DNA from: Porites lobata
Taxonomy: Eukaryota; Cnidaria; Anthozoa; Scleractinia; Poritidae
Assembly (NCBI GenBank): GCA_942486035.1
Contig: CALNXK010000124.1
Location: 178,501 to 242,500 of the forward strand
Direction of reading: 5' to 3'
DNA length: 64,000 bases
The position numbers and the translations under genes are program-made. Below, in pieces: positions 1 to 10,525 of the stretch. Below the pieces are notes generated by a model, which did not search any database, was not told the origin of the DNA, and saw nothing but the letters and a program-made list of their open reading frames with translations. How positions within the stretch are numbered: the stretch's first letter is position 1; each line of letters opens with the position of its first letter.

Positions 1-907
1 GTTTATACAGATCGGTTCACAGACATAGGCATCATTGTCATTCGTCCCCCCTGGCTGAGGTGCGAATTCCTCGCAGAGCTGCCGCTCGTGCTCATTTTCT
101 GGTCATAAACAAAGGTGCTGGACAGTTCTATCTGAGCTTCGATACAAGGTAGCATACAATCCCAATACCTTTTTCCTGAATTGGAAACAACGTAAAGCAG
201 GAAAAGCCGTTGAGGATGCATTGCAATACATCAAAATGTATGTAGCAGGAGTTTGAACCAAAACTGCCAAGGATATTTTAAAAATGTCGAAGAACAAGTC
301 ATTCGACGTCAGAGCAAAGTTTGGAGCAATTTATAGTGCTTTTAAAACTGAAAAGTACCTTTTAAAGAATAGCACGATAGGCAATCGGCTTCTGTTTTCA
401 GAATTAGCAAACGTTGAATTTACTTGTCCCGAAAATTCAAACTGGTGGCTCCTTCTTCCTGATAGTAATTTAGTTTTGAAATTCCAAAACAATTTCACAG
501 CTGAATTTTGAGCGAGTTTTAGTTACGGACTTCTGCTCCAACGATTTTTCTGAAATTCCTCTGGCATATTTATTATATCAATTAAAGCCGATACCAGAAA
601 TTTCAGTAAAAAATATCAGCAAAATTTTTTACTAGACGCGATTTTCTTTGAATAGTAGGGTCCTTGTAAGTGCTAATTTCTCAAGAAATATTTACCATCA
701 ATGAAATCGGAATATTTCGTATTATTGCCGAATGATATCTGTTGTTTTTTGTAAAGTTTCGCAGCCATCGCGTTAAAATCGAAAAAGTTATGACGGAAAA
801 TTTGTCACAGCTAAATGCTCTTGTATTAATTACGGAGCCACCTTAAGGTTTTGCTTAGTTTTCAATTGCAGACGAGCCACGCTTACGATCTTAACAAAGT
901 AAAATTT
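1..907. other. No supported gene
   Basis: Only short open frames without splice-site support or recognisable motifs are present. The largest, 284-511 on the plus strand (75 codons), ends at a stop and matches nothing I know. A fragment of an exon at the left edge cannot be excluded because the window starts here. Confidence 0.4.
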
Positions 908-1395
908 CCTATTTATATTCACGACTAAGAGACGGGAATGGGTGTGCAGCTCGAACTATGGAGCCTGAGTGTTTAATGCCGTCCAAATAACATACAAAGT
1001 TCACACATCATAACTAAAAAATGGTAATAAAAATATTCCTAAATAAAGTCACTCAGGCAAAACTATTCACGTGCGCCGCCTGATACGAAAACTCAAAAAC
1101 CCAATGGGAAAAAATTGGGAACGTATTCCCCAACCGATGCGGTCGCACAACCTCTGGGGGTTAAAGGTAAAAAATCAATCCATACATGAATAAAGTAAGG
1201 TATAAAAATAAAATTTGATAGTTCGAGAGCTGAGATGAATACATTACAACTGTCAAAGCCTTATATACCTTACAACAATAGAGCCAACGGTAACGCCATA
1301 GCGGCTCACGTGCGTTCATACCAATAGGAAAGTTTTTACATTCTCTGTCACTGCCACTACGTTTAGCTCCGCCGAATGTAAATACATTTAATATA
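908..1395. repeat. Left copy of a 480-bp direct repeat flanking the cluster
   Basis: This block, starting at 'ttcctatttatattcacgac', recurs in the same orientation at about 25,409-25,887 with roughly 90% or better identity over its whole length and a few small indels. It sits to the left of unit A; the other copy sits to the right of unit C. I see no long open frame and no terminal inverted repeats. It could be a dispersed repeat or an older segmental-duplication flank. Confidence 0.7.
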
Positions 1396-2100
1396 CTTTA
1401 TGAACTTTTATAACTTTTTCGAGTCAAACAATTTACATCACAGAAGCGCGCGCGACTCGCCGAGTTTTACAGGTTAATTGTGTTTCTTCAACTGTAAATT
1501 GCTGTCAAAAACGTGCTTTACATTTCCTGTACCCTCATTTATTTCGTCCCTGATGTTAGTCTACTAACCTCCATCGAGAAAGGTCGGGTTAATCGAAAGT
1601 TGTTTTTACCGGTCCGTAGAGTTTTCCGCCGAGTGTCAGGAATTATTTTGACACATAGTAAGGTATTGGTGTCGTTTCTTTCTTTTTTTTTGGCAATTAT
1701 TTACAGTAGTTTTCACGCTAATTCCTGAGCTGTAACGTTTTGTTTTCTTAAAAGCGAAAACAAAACGTTTCGAAAATGCTAATAAAACAACGGGCATGTT
1801 ATGTTTTCACATACCCTGCGAACAGAGTCTCCTTCGATCTTAGTTTTCACAACATTTTAAACTTTTTTTGTATGTGTTCTTGAAAAGTTCCGTTTTTTCA
1901 CTTTCAGGAAATTATCCTCTTTTTAATTTTAGTTAGATTAAAAGCATTCTCCAGCCCAGTTTATTACTATCGTGTTGTACTTTCAGAGCCTGAAAGGCCA
2001 ACACTGCTTAGATATGTTTCAGATGAACATGTTTGTGGAAAGGGTTCCAGATTTCCCCCACCTGCATGGAATTTGTCGGGCATTTCTCAAGTCGTGTGTT
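1396..2100. other. No supported gene
   Basis: A+T-rich sequence with short open frames only. The plus-strand frame at 1513-1728 is low-complexity and hydrophobic, without splice support. Recognisable homology to the flanks of units B and C starts at about 2,120. Confidence 0.4.
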
Positions 2101-2239
2101 CCCAAAGCTGTGGGGACGAGATGGTCAAACTTTGAATAGCGCTTCCACAAGATGAATCAGTACTTAAGAAACCCTTGATAGAGCGGTAGGAATATCCACT
2201 TTTTTAACAATTGGGACCCTGACTTCCTGGGCCTGATTA

Positions 2240-2474
2240 GGGACGGACCATTAGAAAAGTTTTGGGGGGGTGGAATTTTCGAGCCGCAGGAATTTTTTTT
2301 CGTTATCAAATTCCTTGTATGAATTTTTTTTAGGCCATAGCATGACTATTTTTTAGGATTTAATTGGCTTGCATGAATTTTTTTCATTTAATTTTCCCTT
2401 GCGCGAATATTTTTTTTGTACTTCGCCCGCCCCCCCCCCCTCCCCGTCCCATAAGTTTTCTAATGGTCCGTCCC
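2240..2474. mobile_element. Harbinger-type MITE with TTA target duplication
   Basis: The element begins GGGACGGACCATTAGAAAA and ends with its inverse complement, and it is bounded by TTA at 2237-2239 and 2475-2477. The corresponding place in unit B (about 9,810) reads GATTATCAC with a single TTA, so the empty site is visible in the same window. A 3-bp TTA/TAA duplication and G-rich inverted ends are typical of PIF/Harbinger non-autonomous elements. The interior holds a C-run at 2429-2441 and no coding capacity. It inserted after unit A separated from unit B. Confidence 0.85.
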
Positions 2475-2796
2475 TTATCACAGCCGTTACTGATTGCTAT
2501 TCATTTGGATATGAATGGAGAAATATACCCTGCAAAAAGCACGGCAAAGCACAAAAAGGGTCTAAAAATACAAATTCCAGACTTTATTTTGTATAATTAC
2601 AAAAAGCTAACTGTACCGTAAAAAAAGGTTTATTTGAATGGTCACGCCAGGCTATAGCCCGTAATTAAAGTGTGACTTTGAAATTAAGTGTCAATACATG
2701 TCGCGACAGTATCTTAAAGTAAAAGAGGAAAAGTCCTTTAAAACTTGTAATAGCAATAAAGTGACAAGATATTAAATGTCTAAACAAACCGGCGTT

Positions 2797-3216
2797 TGAT
2801 TACCTGATCATGACTAGTTCAATCGGTAAAAACCGATATATCGGAAAACCGTTCGATAAATCGATAACTATCGATAATTCAAATTTAAACGTTATAAATC
2901 GATACTCACAACCATCGCTGCTCTTTTAAGGTACTAAATTTATCGATTTATCGATTTTATCGTTTTCCTTAAGGACCGTGTTTTGTTGACACTTGTAACT
3001 TTCTTCCGACACAGCGTTTAAAAAACAAGCTATGTTTTTGCCGATGCGTTTAATAAGGGGCTTACATCTGTTTTAACTGGGCGTCTTAAGACCTTCTCGC
3101 TCACTCATAGCCCGGAATTGTACGTCCACTGTACTACCGTCGTACAATGTCTTAACGGTGTTTAACTTGAATAGTTTCTAAGTAAAATGCAAGAAGAAGT
3201 TGTTACGTTTTGTCTC
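2797..3216. other. Sequence replacing the deleted 3' end of unit A
   Basis: Homology with units B and C stops near 2,797-2,815 and resumes at 3,217 inside the DUF229 coding region. About 1.4 kb present in unit B (roughly 10,190-11,582), holding the last third of the gene, is missing here and replaced by about 0.4 kb of unrelated sequence. Its left part is very A+T-rich with repeated ATCGAT-type motifs at 2,845-2,960, suggesting a decayed inserted repeat. Confidence 0.65.
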
Positions 3217-5025
3217 TCATAAAAAGCATTGGGCTATAAACCTCTAAACTTCCTTGCAGTGTTTGGATAGCATAATCTGTTGTCTTACCTCCATGATCTG
3301 AGAGAATGATTGTCAAAGTGTTTTCGCTTCTCGCCATTTGTTCCAGAAATCTTGACAAAAAACGATCGTCGTTTCGAAGAGGGTTCGTGTCCTGTGTTAA
3401 GATGAGTATAAGTTAATCCTGGAGCAGCCGCAGGATTTTGATCTATTAATGACAGAAATCTTCGAACGTAAGATAGAAGATATTCACTCAGTAATCTACC
3501 ATCCCAGCAAAGAGTGTTGTCGCGTTTTTTATGCCCGAAAGGATTTTTAACTCCAAGATCCTTTAGGATCTCACAAGAGAGATAACGGAGACCCACGTTG
3601 TCTAAATAAGGATTGGTTTCTTGTTTGTAGTTTTCAAAAACTTGGTTGAATCCCTCTGTGAAAGGTTCGATGTTTTCTTGTAAGAAGGGGAGAGAAAACT
3701 TCCCCACCCATCATACCAACACAAGTCTTCCTGCATTAAAATTTGGTATCCAAAGCGTTTAAACTTCTCCGCGAGTATGTTTATATTGTTTGTTCTTTCC
3801 GATTTATACCCTAGTGATTTGCCTGCCATCAAAAACTGGGTGTTCACAAGAGTGTAGGAGGCAAAGCTTTGAACGAGCTCAAAATCCAGCACACTGGCCT
3901 GGAAACTAGAATCTTTTGCAATATCACGAAGAGACTGGACCGAGCGAGGCATGGATCTGTAAAAGTGTGACCGAGAAACTGAATCCTCAAGTACAATATT
4001 AATGTTTATCTTTCTCTTTGCATGATCTGTTTTTGTCGTCGCACGTTTTAAAATTGGCGGGAATATTAGAGCTTGTTTAACACTTTTACTCCTCTCCTTG
4101 CACTTCAGTAAACAAAAGTTAAAACCATTTATTGAAGTTCGAGATACAATCTCAGGTAACTCTTGCTCCAATTCTCCCACGCTGTGAAATTGCCGCCAAT
4201 CGTTCTCGTTGTGTACGATTCCAAACCTAGGATCCGCACAGCCGAGAAAGACTGGTGATGATTTGTCGCCCACGTCTCTCCAACATGTCACAGAAACTCT
4301 CTCTGTGGGGCCAAACCTCGACTCCGTGAGAAATGTACAAATTGGCCGGCTAGGAAGCATTACGCAGTCATGTGTATCTGAATTCGTAACGTTGAACATC
4401 CCAAAGTAACTAAAGGCTTCATGGCAATCCTTGTCGCTTCTCTTATAGGGCACACAACTCATATTTACAGCCGTTTTTGTTGCAATATGTAATCCTTCAT
4501 ACTGACACTGAGAAGAATCTTTGCGCTGCTGATCCTGCTTTGAGATTATTTATTCTTGGAGAGACGAATGGCTCTCTTCGTCTGATAGAAGAAGAAGTCT
4601 TTGCTTTAAATTCAAAGTTCTTTGTTGGTTTGTCTCCGCTTCAGTCATGTCGTGGACTTCATTTATTGTAAGTCGTTCAGGGTTTCTGGCTTTATCTAAA
4701 AAATCAAATAGTAAAAAAAAAAAAAGAGTGAAGTCAAACAATTAAAGCATCGTTTAAATAACGTAAGGAGACCACTGTGATTAAGCAAAGAGCATATTAA
4801 TCATTGTTGAAACTTAAAAGATGTTTGATGTTTTACTGACAATTTTCTGAAACGTTTTGGCGAAAGGGCCAATAAACTGAGATTTGCAATGCACAGGTTT
4901 ACTACATGAACCAAAGGCAAATACTCGCAGTGGCGGATGACCATCCGATTGTTAATATATCCGACGTCAACGGAACATGAACTTCATATGGGATTACTCT
5001 TTGCGATGCAAACCTAACAATCAGG

Positions 5026-5199
5026 GCCGTAGCCAGGAAGAAACTACAACCGAGGCGAACACACGGTCCGTTGTACGAAATCAGCCGTATGAAATCTTCT
5101 AATATTATCAGTCTGATAAAAAAAATAAAAATCGACAGTATTTGATAAAATTTTACCGAGGCGAGTGCCTCGATCGGTTCGCCTCATACTGGCTACGGC
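5026..5199. mobile_element. Palindromic MITE in the intron of copy A
   Basis: The ends GCCGTAGCCAG (5,026-5,036) and CTGGCTACGGC (5,189-5,199) are exact inverse complements, with further inverted similarity inside (CCGAGGCGAAC near 5,050 against GTTCGCCTC near 5,178). It is 174 bp long without coding capacity. It lies inside a 0.7-kb stretch missing from the corresponding intron of units B and C. Confidence 0.75.
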
Positions 5200-5202
5200 G
5201 GT

Positions 5203-5759
5203 GACAATAATATAATAATATACAATATTTATAGAGCGCTAATTCCCAATGATCCAAAACCGCTTTACATAATCAAAATAACAACAAAATCCTAAACCTA
5301 CAAAACTACAAAACTACATTGTCATCCTATAAAAACATCATCATTCTATACGACAACATCATAACAAATTTTAAAAAGCCAAGTCTTAAGCTTAGATTTA
5401 AAGGAAGAAAGGGAATTACAAGATCTAAGTTCGAATGGAAGTGCATTCCAAACAGAAGGTGCAGCAATAGTAAAAGACCGGCCACCATAAGTTTTAAGAT
5501 TAAATTTAGATGTAGAAAGTAAAAACTGATTAGAGGATCTAAGAAGTCTACCAGGCCTAGGTGTATAAGGCTTGATGAGATCAGTGATATAGCTAGGTGT
5601 AGCACCATGAAGTGCCTTAAATGTAATTACTGCAATTTTGAAAGTTATCCTTTGTTTAATTGGTAGCCAATGAAGTTGAATAAGCAACGGCGTAACATGT
5701 TCATATCTACTAGTAAGGTGAATAAGCCTAGCCAACGGCCAACGGCCAAAGCAATACAT
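5203..5759 (-). mobile_element. 3' fragment of a non-LTR retrotransposon (CR1/L2-like)
   Basis: The minus-strand open frame at 5,346-5,759 (137 codons) carries the typical C-terminal tail of CR1/L2-type reverse transcriptase proteins: a LHWLPIKQRI block, then ALHGATPSYI, then SVWNALPFELR and a closing FKSKLKTWLF. Only the 3' end of the element is present, as expected from 5' truncation during target-primed reverse transcription. Downstream of the stop is A+T-rich sequence ending in an ATT-rich stretch near 5,205-5,225, probably the element's tail. Unit B and C introns lack it, so the insertion postdates the duplication. Confidence 0.85.
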
Positions 5760-6442
5760 AGCAGAGGCTGCCAGTGATCAGGAAGTTTGCCGTTTGCGTG
5801 GAGAACGACGGGTTGACTACAGATAACTTGAAAGAAGCATTTAAAGGCGCTCACTAAAAGCGACCATTGTCATGGTGGAAAATGACCCTTTTAAAAGGGA
5901 TACACTGCCCGCACAGGTTGACTAATCCTACCTCCAATGTAAAAGACTAACTGTCCAATAAAAGGGAGGAATGGCCCATACAAGAGTGGTAAATGTTAAA
6001 ATGACCTCCTGGAGTTCAAAGTAACTACACGTGTATAGATGAAACTCACCAGCTTGGACTCTAACCAATAATGTCTTTGATGATTAAGAAGCTTGATGGA
6101 TCCCAGGCCCCAATCAGGATTTTGATAAAGAAACATAACTGACATGAGTCCAAGGCAAAGCAGTAAAAAGAAAAGCTGCTTCTAAAAAGGGAACAAAATC
6201 AGGGCGAGTAAAGTTACGCAGAGGTGTAGTGAAAGTAAATTAGGTAAAAGGTTCTTTTATGAGCAAGTTCTGTCGGAGGTAGGGGAGGAATTGTTGTTGA
6301 TGGCAAATTTGAAGACTGCTGAGGAAGTGTTACAGGAACTAATTCAGCAAGATGAGTCAGATAATGAGGAATAAGGACATACGTTGAACCGAAAATTGAG
6401 CCCTTTTACTCGTGTGTATCAGACCAAAAATGTAAATATAGT

Positions 6443-6556
6443 ATAGGTCACTATAAATTTCGCGTCTTTGATTTTCGCGGCACTTTAATTTCGCAAAATT
6501 TCTTAAATCGTCAAACTCACGAAAATAAAGTCTCGCGAAAAGTAGTGATACTGAAG
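6443..6556. mobile_element. Small inverted-repeat element, unit A copy
   Basis: The sequence runs from ATAGGTCACTATAAATTTCGCG to TCGCGAAAAGTAGTGATACT, imperfect inverse complements of each other, with other CGCGAAA motifs inside. An equivalent copy lies at about 14,108-14,220 in unit B at the same relative place, so it inserted before the A/B duplication. It lies between the two head-to-head genes, where it may contribute promoter sequence. Confidence 0.6.
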
Positions 6557-6739
6557 GTAAATGATGACGTTACTGTTCCGTTTTAAGCTATGATGTCAGC
6601 AAAGTTGGTCTGAGTCGAGTTTACTACTTGCAGATTAATTACACAAATTCAAACTGACGTTATCAGTGCTAATGCTTGACGATTCTCTTGACCTAACCTA
6701 TGGATCTTCGATCCCTGTTTTTCATTCCTGTCGTTTCAA

Positions 6740-7858
6740 ATGTATAGGCGACAGGTGCATCTGCGGTACAACATGGCCTGTTGCGACGTTTGCGATAAAA
6801 TAATGGAATGTTTTACAAATGGATACCAAGAACTCACCGATCTGGAATCCAACGAAAATCTGTCGTACGAAGGAATAAAAAAAGATCTCGACAAAATTAG
6901 TTCTGACTGGGAAGATCTCGAAAAAGAGACGTCGTCCACCTTAAAAGAAACCATGGAATATTTCACTCAGTTCACGGAAAGTGAATAGAAAGAATCAGAA
7001 GTTGAGACAATTTTGACAAGAGCCAAGCTGCTTGAAGAGAATTTTCGCACTCTGTTGACAAGGTAGGGACACCAGCCATGCGGTATTAACTTTAAAGAAG
7101 ACTTTCAATGCCCCACCTGTTGACTGGAAGCTTATCTGTACACGAGTAATTAGGAAGTCACAGATTTTATTAGACTTTCATATTTTCAGAGGTACTGTTA
7201 TATAAGCTGAAGACGAAAAAGTCGAAAATTAATAATCGTCAAAAAATCTTAACAGCTGTGGATGACTGACCAAGAAGGCTTAAAATCCGGTTAAACTACA
7301 CTGAAAGATTTTTCAATGATAAAGTTATACAACAACTTACGGGGTAATTTTGATCATGTGCCAATTAGTTTTTACGCATACGTAACCCTACTCGAATAAT
7401 AAAATTTCTGTGCAGTTGGTTTAAATTTGCTAACTTTTCTCACCAGTGGTTCCGAGTCTGACCTGATGACTTGCCAATATGCGTTGTCAGTCAATTAAGT
7501 AAACTTTTGTTCCAGATAAAGGTTCGCAGCCAACAAAAATTTAGCCTTCCAGAGAATGAAACATCGAAAAAATTAGTAAACGATGATTCATCTGACTCCA
7601 TTCTCGGCCATTCGATTTGCTCCATGTCAGTCTGTGATCGAGGAACAATTTGTCCGAGTGTGTCCACTAAAAAGTAATATTAGTAAAATCCAACTACTGG
7701 TCTATGATGAACGCTGCGTTCTGATTGGTTGAGCTACTACTAGCTATATGTTACAGCCCACTAGTAGCGAAAAGCGCCGGCTTTTTGGCGGCAAAAAAGG
7801 ACTAAAGTCTAGCTTTAAGTAGTTAAAACTTCTTTATTCTCGGTATTTTTGACCAACC

Positions 7859-7895
<37 letters not shown>

Positions 7896-8323
7896 TATGG
7901 CCTCTGAGTTAATACTGAGCCCATTCGGCCTTCGGCCTCATGGGTTATTAACTCAAAGCCCATTTAGGCTCTTTCAGGCATACAAAGATTGGAGCGCGAG
8001 CAAATGTATATCCTAGTCTTGTTGAAGAGCGGTACCAATACTCCGAGACAATGAAAAACAACATTGTGACGCACGGAAGACGTGCCTGGATTTTATCGGT
8101 ACTCTTGGGACTGATCCTTGGTGGAGTCATAGCGTGGACGGCATGGAACAGCCAGATTCTTCCTGTAGTTTTTGGTGTTCTGATCGGGGGAGGTGCATTA
8201 TTGATAATTGGCGGGTCGGTTTACTTCAGAGGGAAAATCACAACCCCCCTTCCTTTTTGTCTTCCTCCCAATTCCCTACCCTTTCGACGCTTGCTACGCA
8301 GGCTAAGCACCTCTGTCATTTAA
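6740..8323 (+). pseudogene. Two-pass membrane protein gene, unit A (stop in exon 1)
   Basis: Three exons can be seen. Exon 1 starts at ATG 6,740 (or ATG 6,773) and stays open to TAG at 6,986; in the same frame a further 25 codons (ESEVETILTRAKLLEE) run to a splice donor at about 7,063, so the TAG looks like an in-frame nonsense codon. Exon 2 is 7,516-7,673 (good acceptor TTGTTCCAG and donor GTAATA). Exon 3 starts at 7,978; the exon 2-3 junction keeps frame in phase 2 and adds YPSLVEERYQYSETMKNN. Exon 3 encodes two hydrophobic helices split by a short WNSQ turn, then stops at 8,323. The link from exon 1 to exon 2 is not in frame as drawn, so an exon may be missed. Family unknown: the charged, helix-forming N-terminal part suggests a coiled coil. 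It is either a decayed gene, a readthrough case or a wrongly drawn exon 1. Confidence 0.55.
7683..7872. mobile_element. MITE in intron 2 of the membrane gene, unit A
   Basis: The ends AGTAAAATCCAACTACTGG and CCAGTTGGATTTTACT are near-perfect inverse complements. The equivalent copy in unit B is at 18,543-18,734. The element fills most of the intron between exon 2 (ends 7,673) and exon 3 (starts 7,978), starting within 10 bp of the donor site. Confidence 0.8.
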
Positions 8324-8369
8324 CACAATAACAGACTATTCATAAGCGCGGCGCCCTGCTGCATCACTA

Positions 8370-8745
8370 GGGACTTTAAGATCCAACGACGCGGACGGCA
8401 ACGAGAACGTTAAAAAAAACAACAGGTTTTATAATTTATATAATTATGATCAAAACAACAACACGTGCATCACACTTTTTCGTACATTTCTTTGCCCGTT
8501 TTTGTACGAGTACAACATGAAAATTCTTAATTTCACGTTTTATGGAGTGCGTAAACAAACAATAACGAAATTTTATTTTCTCTCTGAACTTGGATATGGT
8601 CCCTAGGAATTTAACTCCGGGAGAGTTCGCCTGCATATGACAAAGTAAGTGTCTAAAACTAATTGCGATAAAGACTGAAATAACACAAATTAATTTTCCA
8701 AGCGACGTTGTCGTTGCCGTCGCGTTGTTGGATCTCAAAGATCCT
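8370..8745. mobile_element. 376-bp MITE, family 'GGGACTTTAAGATCC', copy 1
   Basis: It begins GGGACTTTAAGATCCAACGA and ends with a diverged inverse complement (TCGTTGCCGTCGCGTTG then GGATCTCAAAGATCCT). Near-identical copies lie at 19,197-19,572, by segmental duplication, and an independent copy is at 56,857-57,224. The interior contains CAAAACAACAACACGTGCATCAC, also seen in the related sequence at 9,175-9,510. No coding capacity. Confidence 0.8.
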
Positions 8746-9079
8746 AACTGAGGGGGCGTAAAGGGGCTGTGTCATGGCAGTCCAGTTCAGTTTGTTTAAT
8801 TTTTCCAATTACTCGCCCTCAATCACTATGGCACTTAAAGTAAGCACAGAAATTACATGTAAATGACAAATATCAGAGATCAGAAACAAACAAATATGTC
8901 TCCTGAGCATTATTTATGAAGTTGCAAGCAGCAGGAATCAACTTTGAAAAACTGTTAGGCTGAACAGTTTTCAAAAACCCGAATTTCAATCCATTTCAAT
9001 CCTCTTCAGTTTTGACCATCCGTGGAATCTGTTGTTTCTGTTGTGTTATTTTAACCTTCCTTTAATGTTTTAGGTGGTT

Positions 9080-9520
9080 ATTTTTTATGTTTCTCTCAGT
9101 TTAACGGGCATTTTGTGATTACCTACTTTGTCTGAATTTTGTGACACGGCTCCTTTAACCAGCGACAGTGACGTCGGCGACGTCAGGGAGAAGGGCCAAA
9201 AACCAAAAGGTTTATTTTGGCAAAACAACAACTTTGCACGTGCATCACGCTTTTCTGTACATTTCTTTTCAGTCACCTAATTTCACGTTTTGTGAAGGAC
9301 TTGAACACAAGACAACGACTTTCTTTTTATTCTCTTTTTTCTGAACTTTGATACAGCCTTCTAGTCTTAAATTCGTGATAGAAAAAATTGTCAACACTTA
9401 ACGAACTGAACGAGATGAAAAAAGCGCAATCATGTTCGAAGCAGCGCGACTTCACTTATTAAGTGACGTTATTGTAGCCCGGCGTCGCCGTTGTTGTGGC
9501 TTAAGCTCCTGGCCTAATGT
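9080..9520. mobile_element. Diverged relative of the 376-bp MITE
   Basis: This stretch shares the internal motif AAAACAACAACTTTGCACGTG and the following block with the MITE at 8,370-8,745. It is bounded by GACGTCGGCGACG near 9,170 and GGCGTCGCCGTTGTTG near 9,481, which are roughly inverted. The second duplicated copy is at about 19,910-20,345. Open frames across it are not genes. Confidence 0.5.
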
Positions 9521-10525
9521 GGCGCAAAGTTACGCCTGGCGAATTTCACATGTGCCAAACCAAACGCAAATGGGGTTTGGAACATGTGATGGTCAAACTT
9601 CTTTCTCGTCCCCAGAGCCCGTCGTTTCTTTTGGTCTCGTGGTCTTGACAAATTAAGTCGATTGGCTATGGAGACAAGAAGGGACAAACTTTGAATAGCC
9701 CTTCCCCCGGATAAACCAGTACTAGGGAAACCAATCGAGTTAACAACTTGATAGAGCGGTAGGAAGATCCAGCTTCTAAACAATTTGGACCTTGGCATCC
9801 TTGGCCTGATTATCACAGTCATGATTGCTATTCATTTGGATATGAATGGAGAAATATACCCTGCAAAAAGGCAGGGCGGAGAACACTGGAAAAAGGTGTA
9901 ACTGAAACATAAATTCCACATTTTATTTTGTATAGTTACAAAAAGCTAATTGTACCGTAAAGATTAAAAAGGTAATGAAGAAAAAAGGTTTTATTTGAAT
10001 GGTCACCCCAGGATATTCACCACAGGCTATAAAAAGATCAGAAGCATTCGTAATTAACATTTTACTCCTAAAATTAAATGCATGTCGCGACAGTATCTTT
10101 AAGATAAAAGGGGAAAAAGTCCTTTAAAACCTGTAATAGCAATAAGTGACAAGATATCAAATGTTTAAACAAACAGGCGTTTGACTAGTAACGTTTTACC
10201 AGGCATAATAGTGATGTACCCCTAAAGCATGACCTATTATCATTCTATTTCCGTCCCATTACGTTTGGAATCTTCAAATTTACCTTGCCAAGTTCCTAGA
10301 CCTTATTATTGCGCCCGGACGATGTATTTCGGGTCACGTGGTCCGAGCAAAATTTTCTCAATTACGTCACCGAAATGCATTGACCGAGAAGGCCTGGGAA
10401 AACGCCGTATAGGTACCATCTGTCCAGGAGGTTGTTTTTCTGACCGTGAGCTAATGAGCGGACTAGAGGTGGTTTTACAAGAGGGCGGTCTCTCCAGTAA
10501 CAGCCGAGGCAACATTTCGCCTATG

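Larger units (their letters stand above)
3217..6181 (-). pseudogene. DUF229 gene copy A, truncated and frameshifted
   Basis: This is the oldest-looking of the three DUF229 copies and cannot make the full protein. Homology to the main exon of copies B and C covers 3,217-4,695, and the membrane-anchor exon lies at 6,050-6,181. Visible lesions: loss of the last third of the coding region beyond 3,217; an 11-bp deletion near 3,376, where B and C encode the segment before the SDHG motif; a 1-bp deletion near 3,675 in the run before the second half; a nonsense TAA at 4,550-4,552; and a 1-bp deletion in the anchor exon, which is 132 bp against 133 bp in B and C. Its intron also received a MITE (5,026-5,199) and a LINE fragment. 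The remaining open frame of about 286 codons still shows the DSVSRSHF-type superfamily motif. I see no way it could be functional as DUF229. Confidence 0.9.

Noticed and set aside
2364..2621. Plus-strand frames of 75-85 codons with a poly-Pro stretch
   Set aside because: They read through the C-run of the Harbinger-type MITE.
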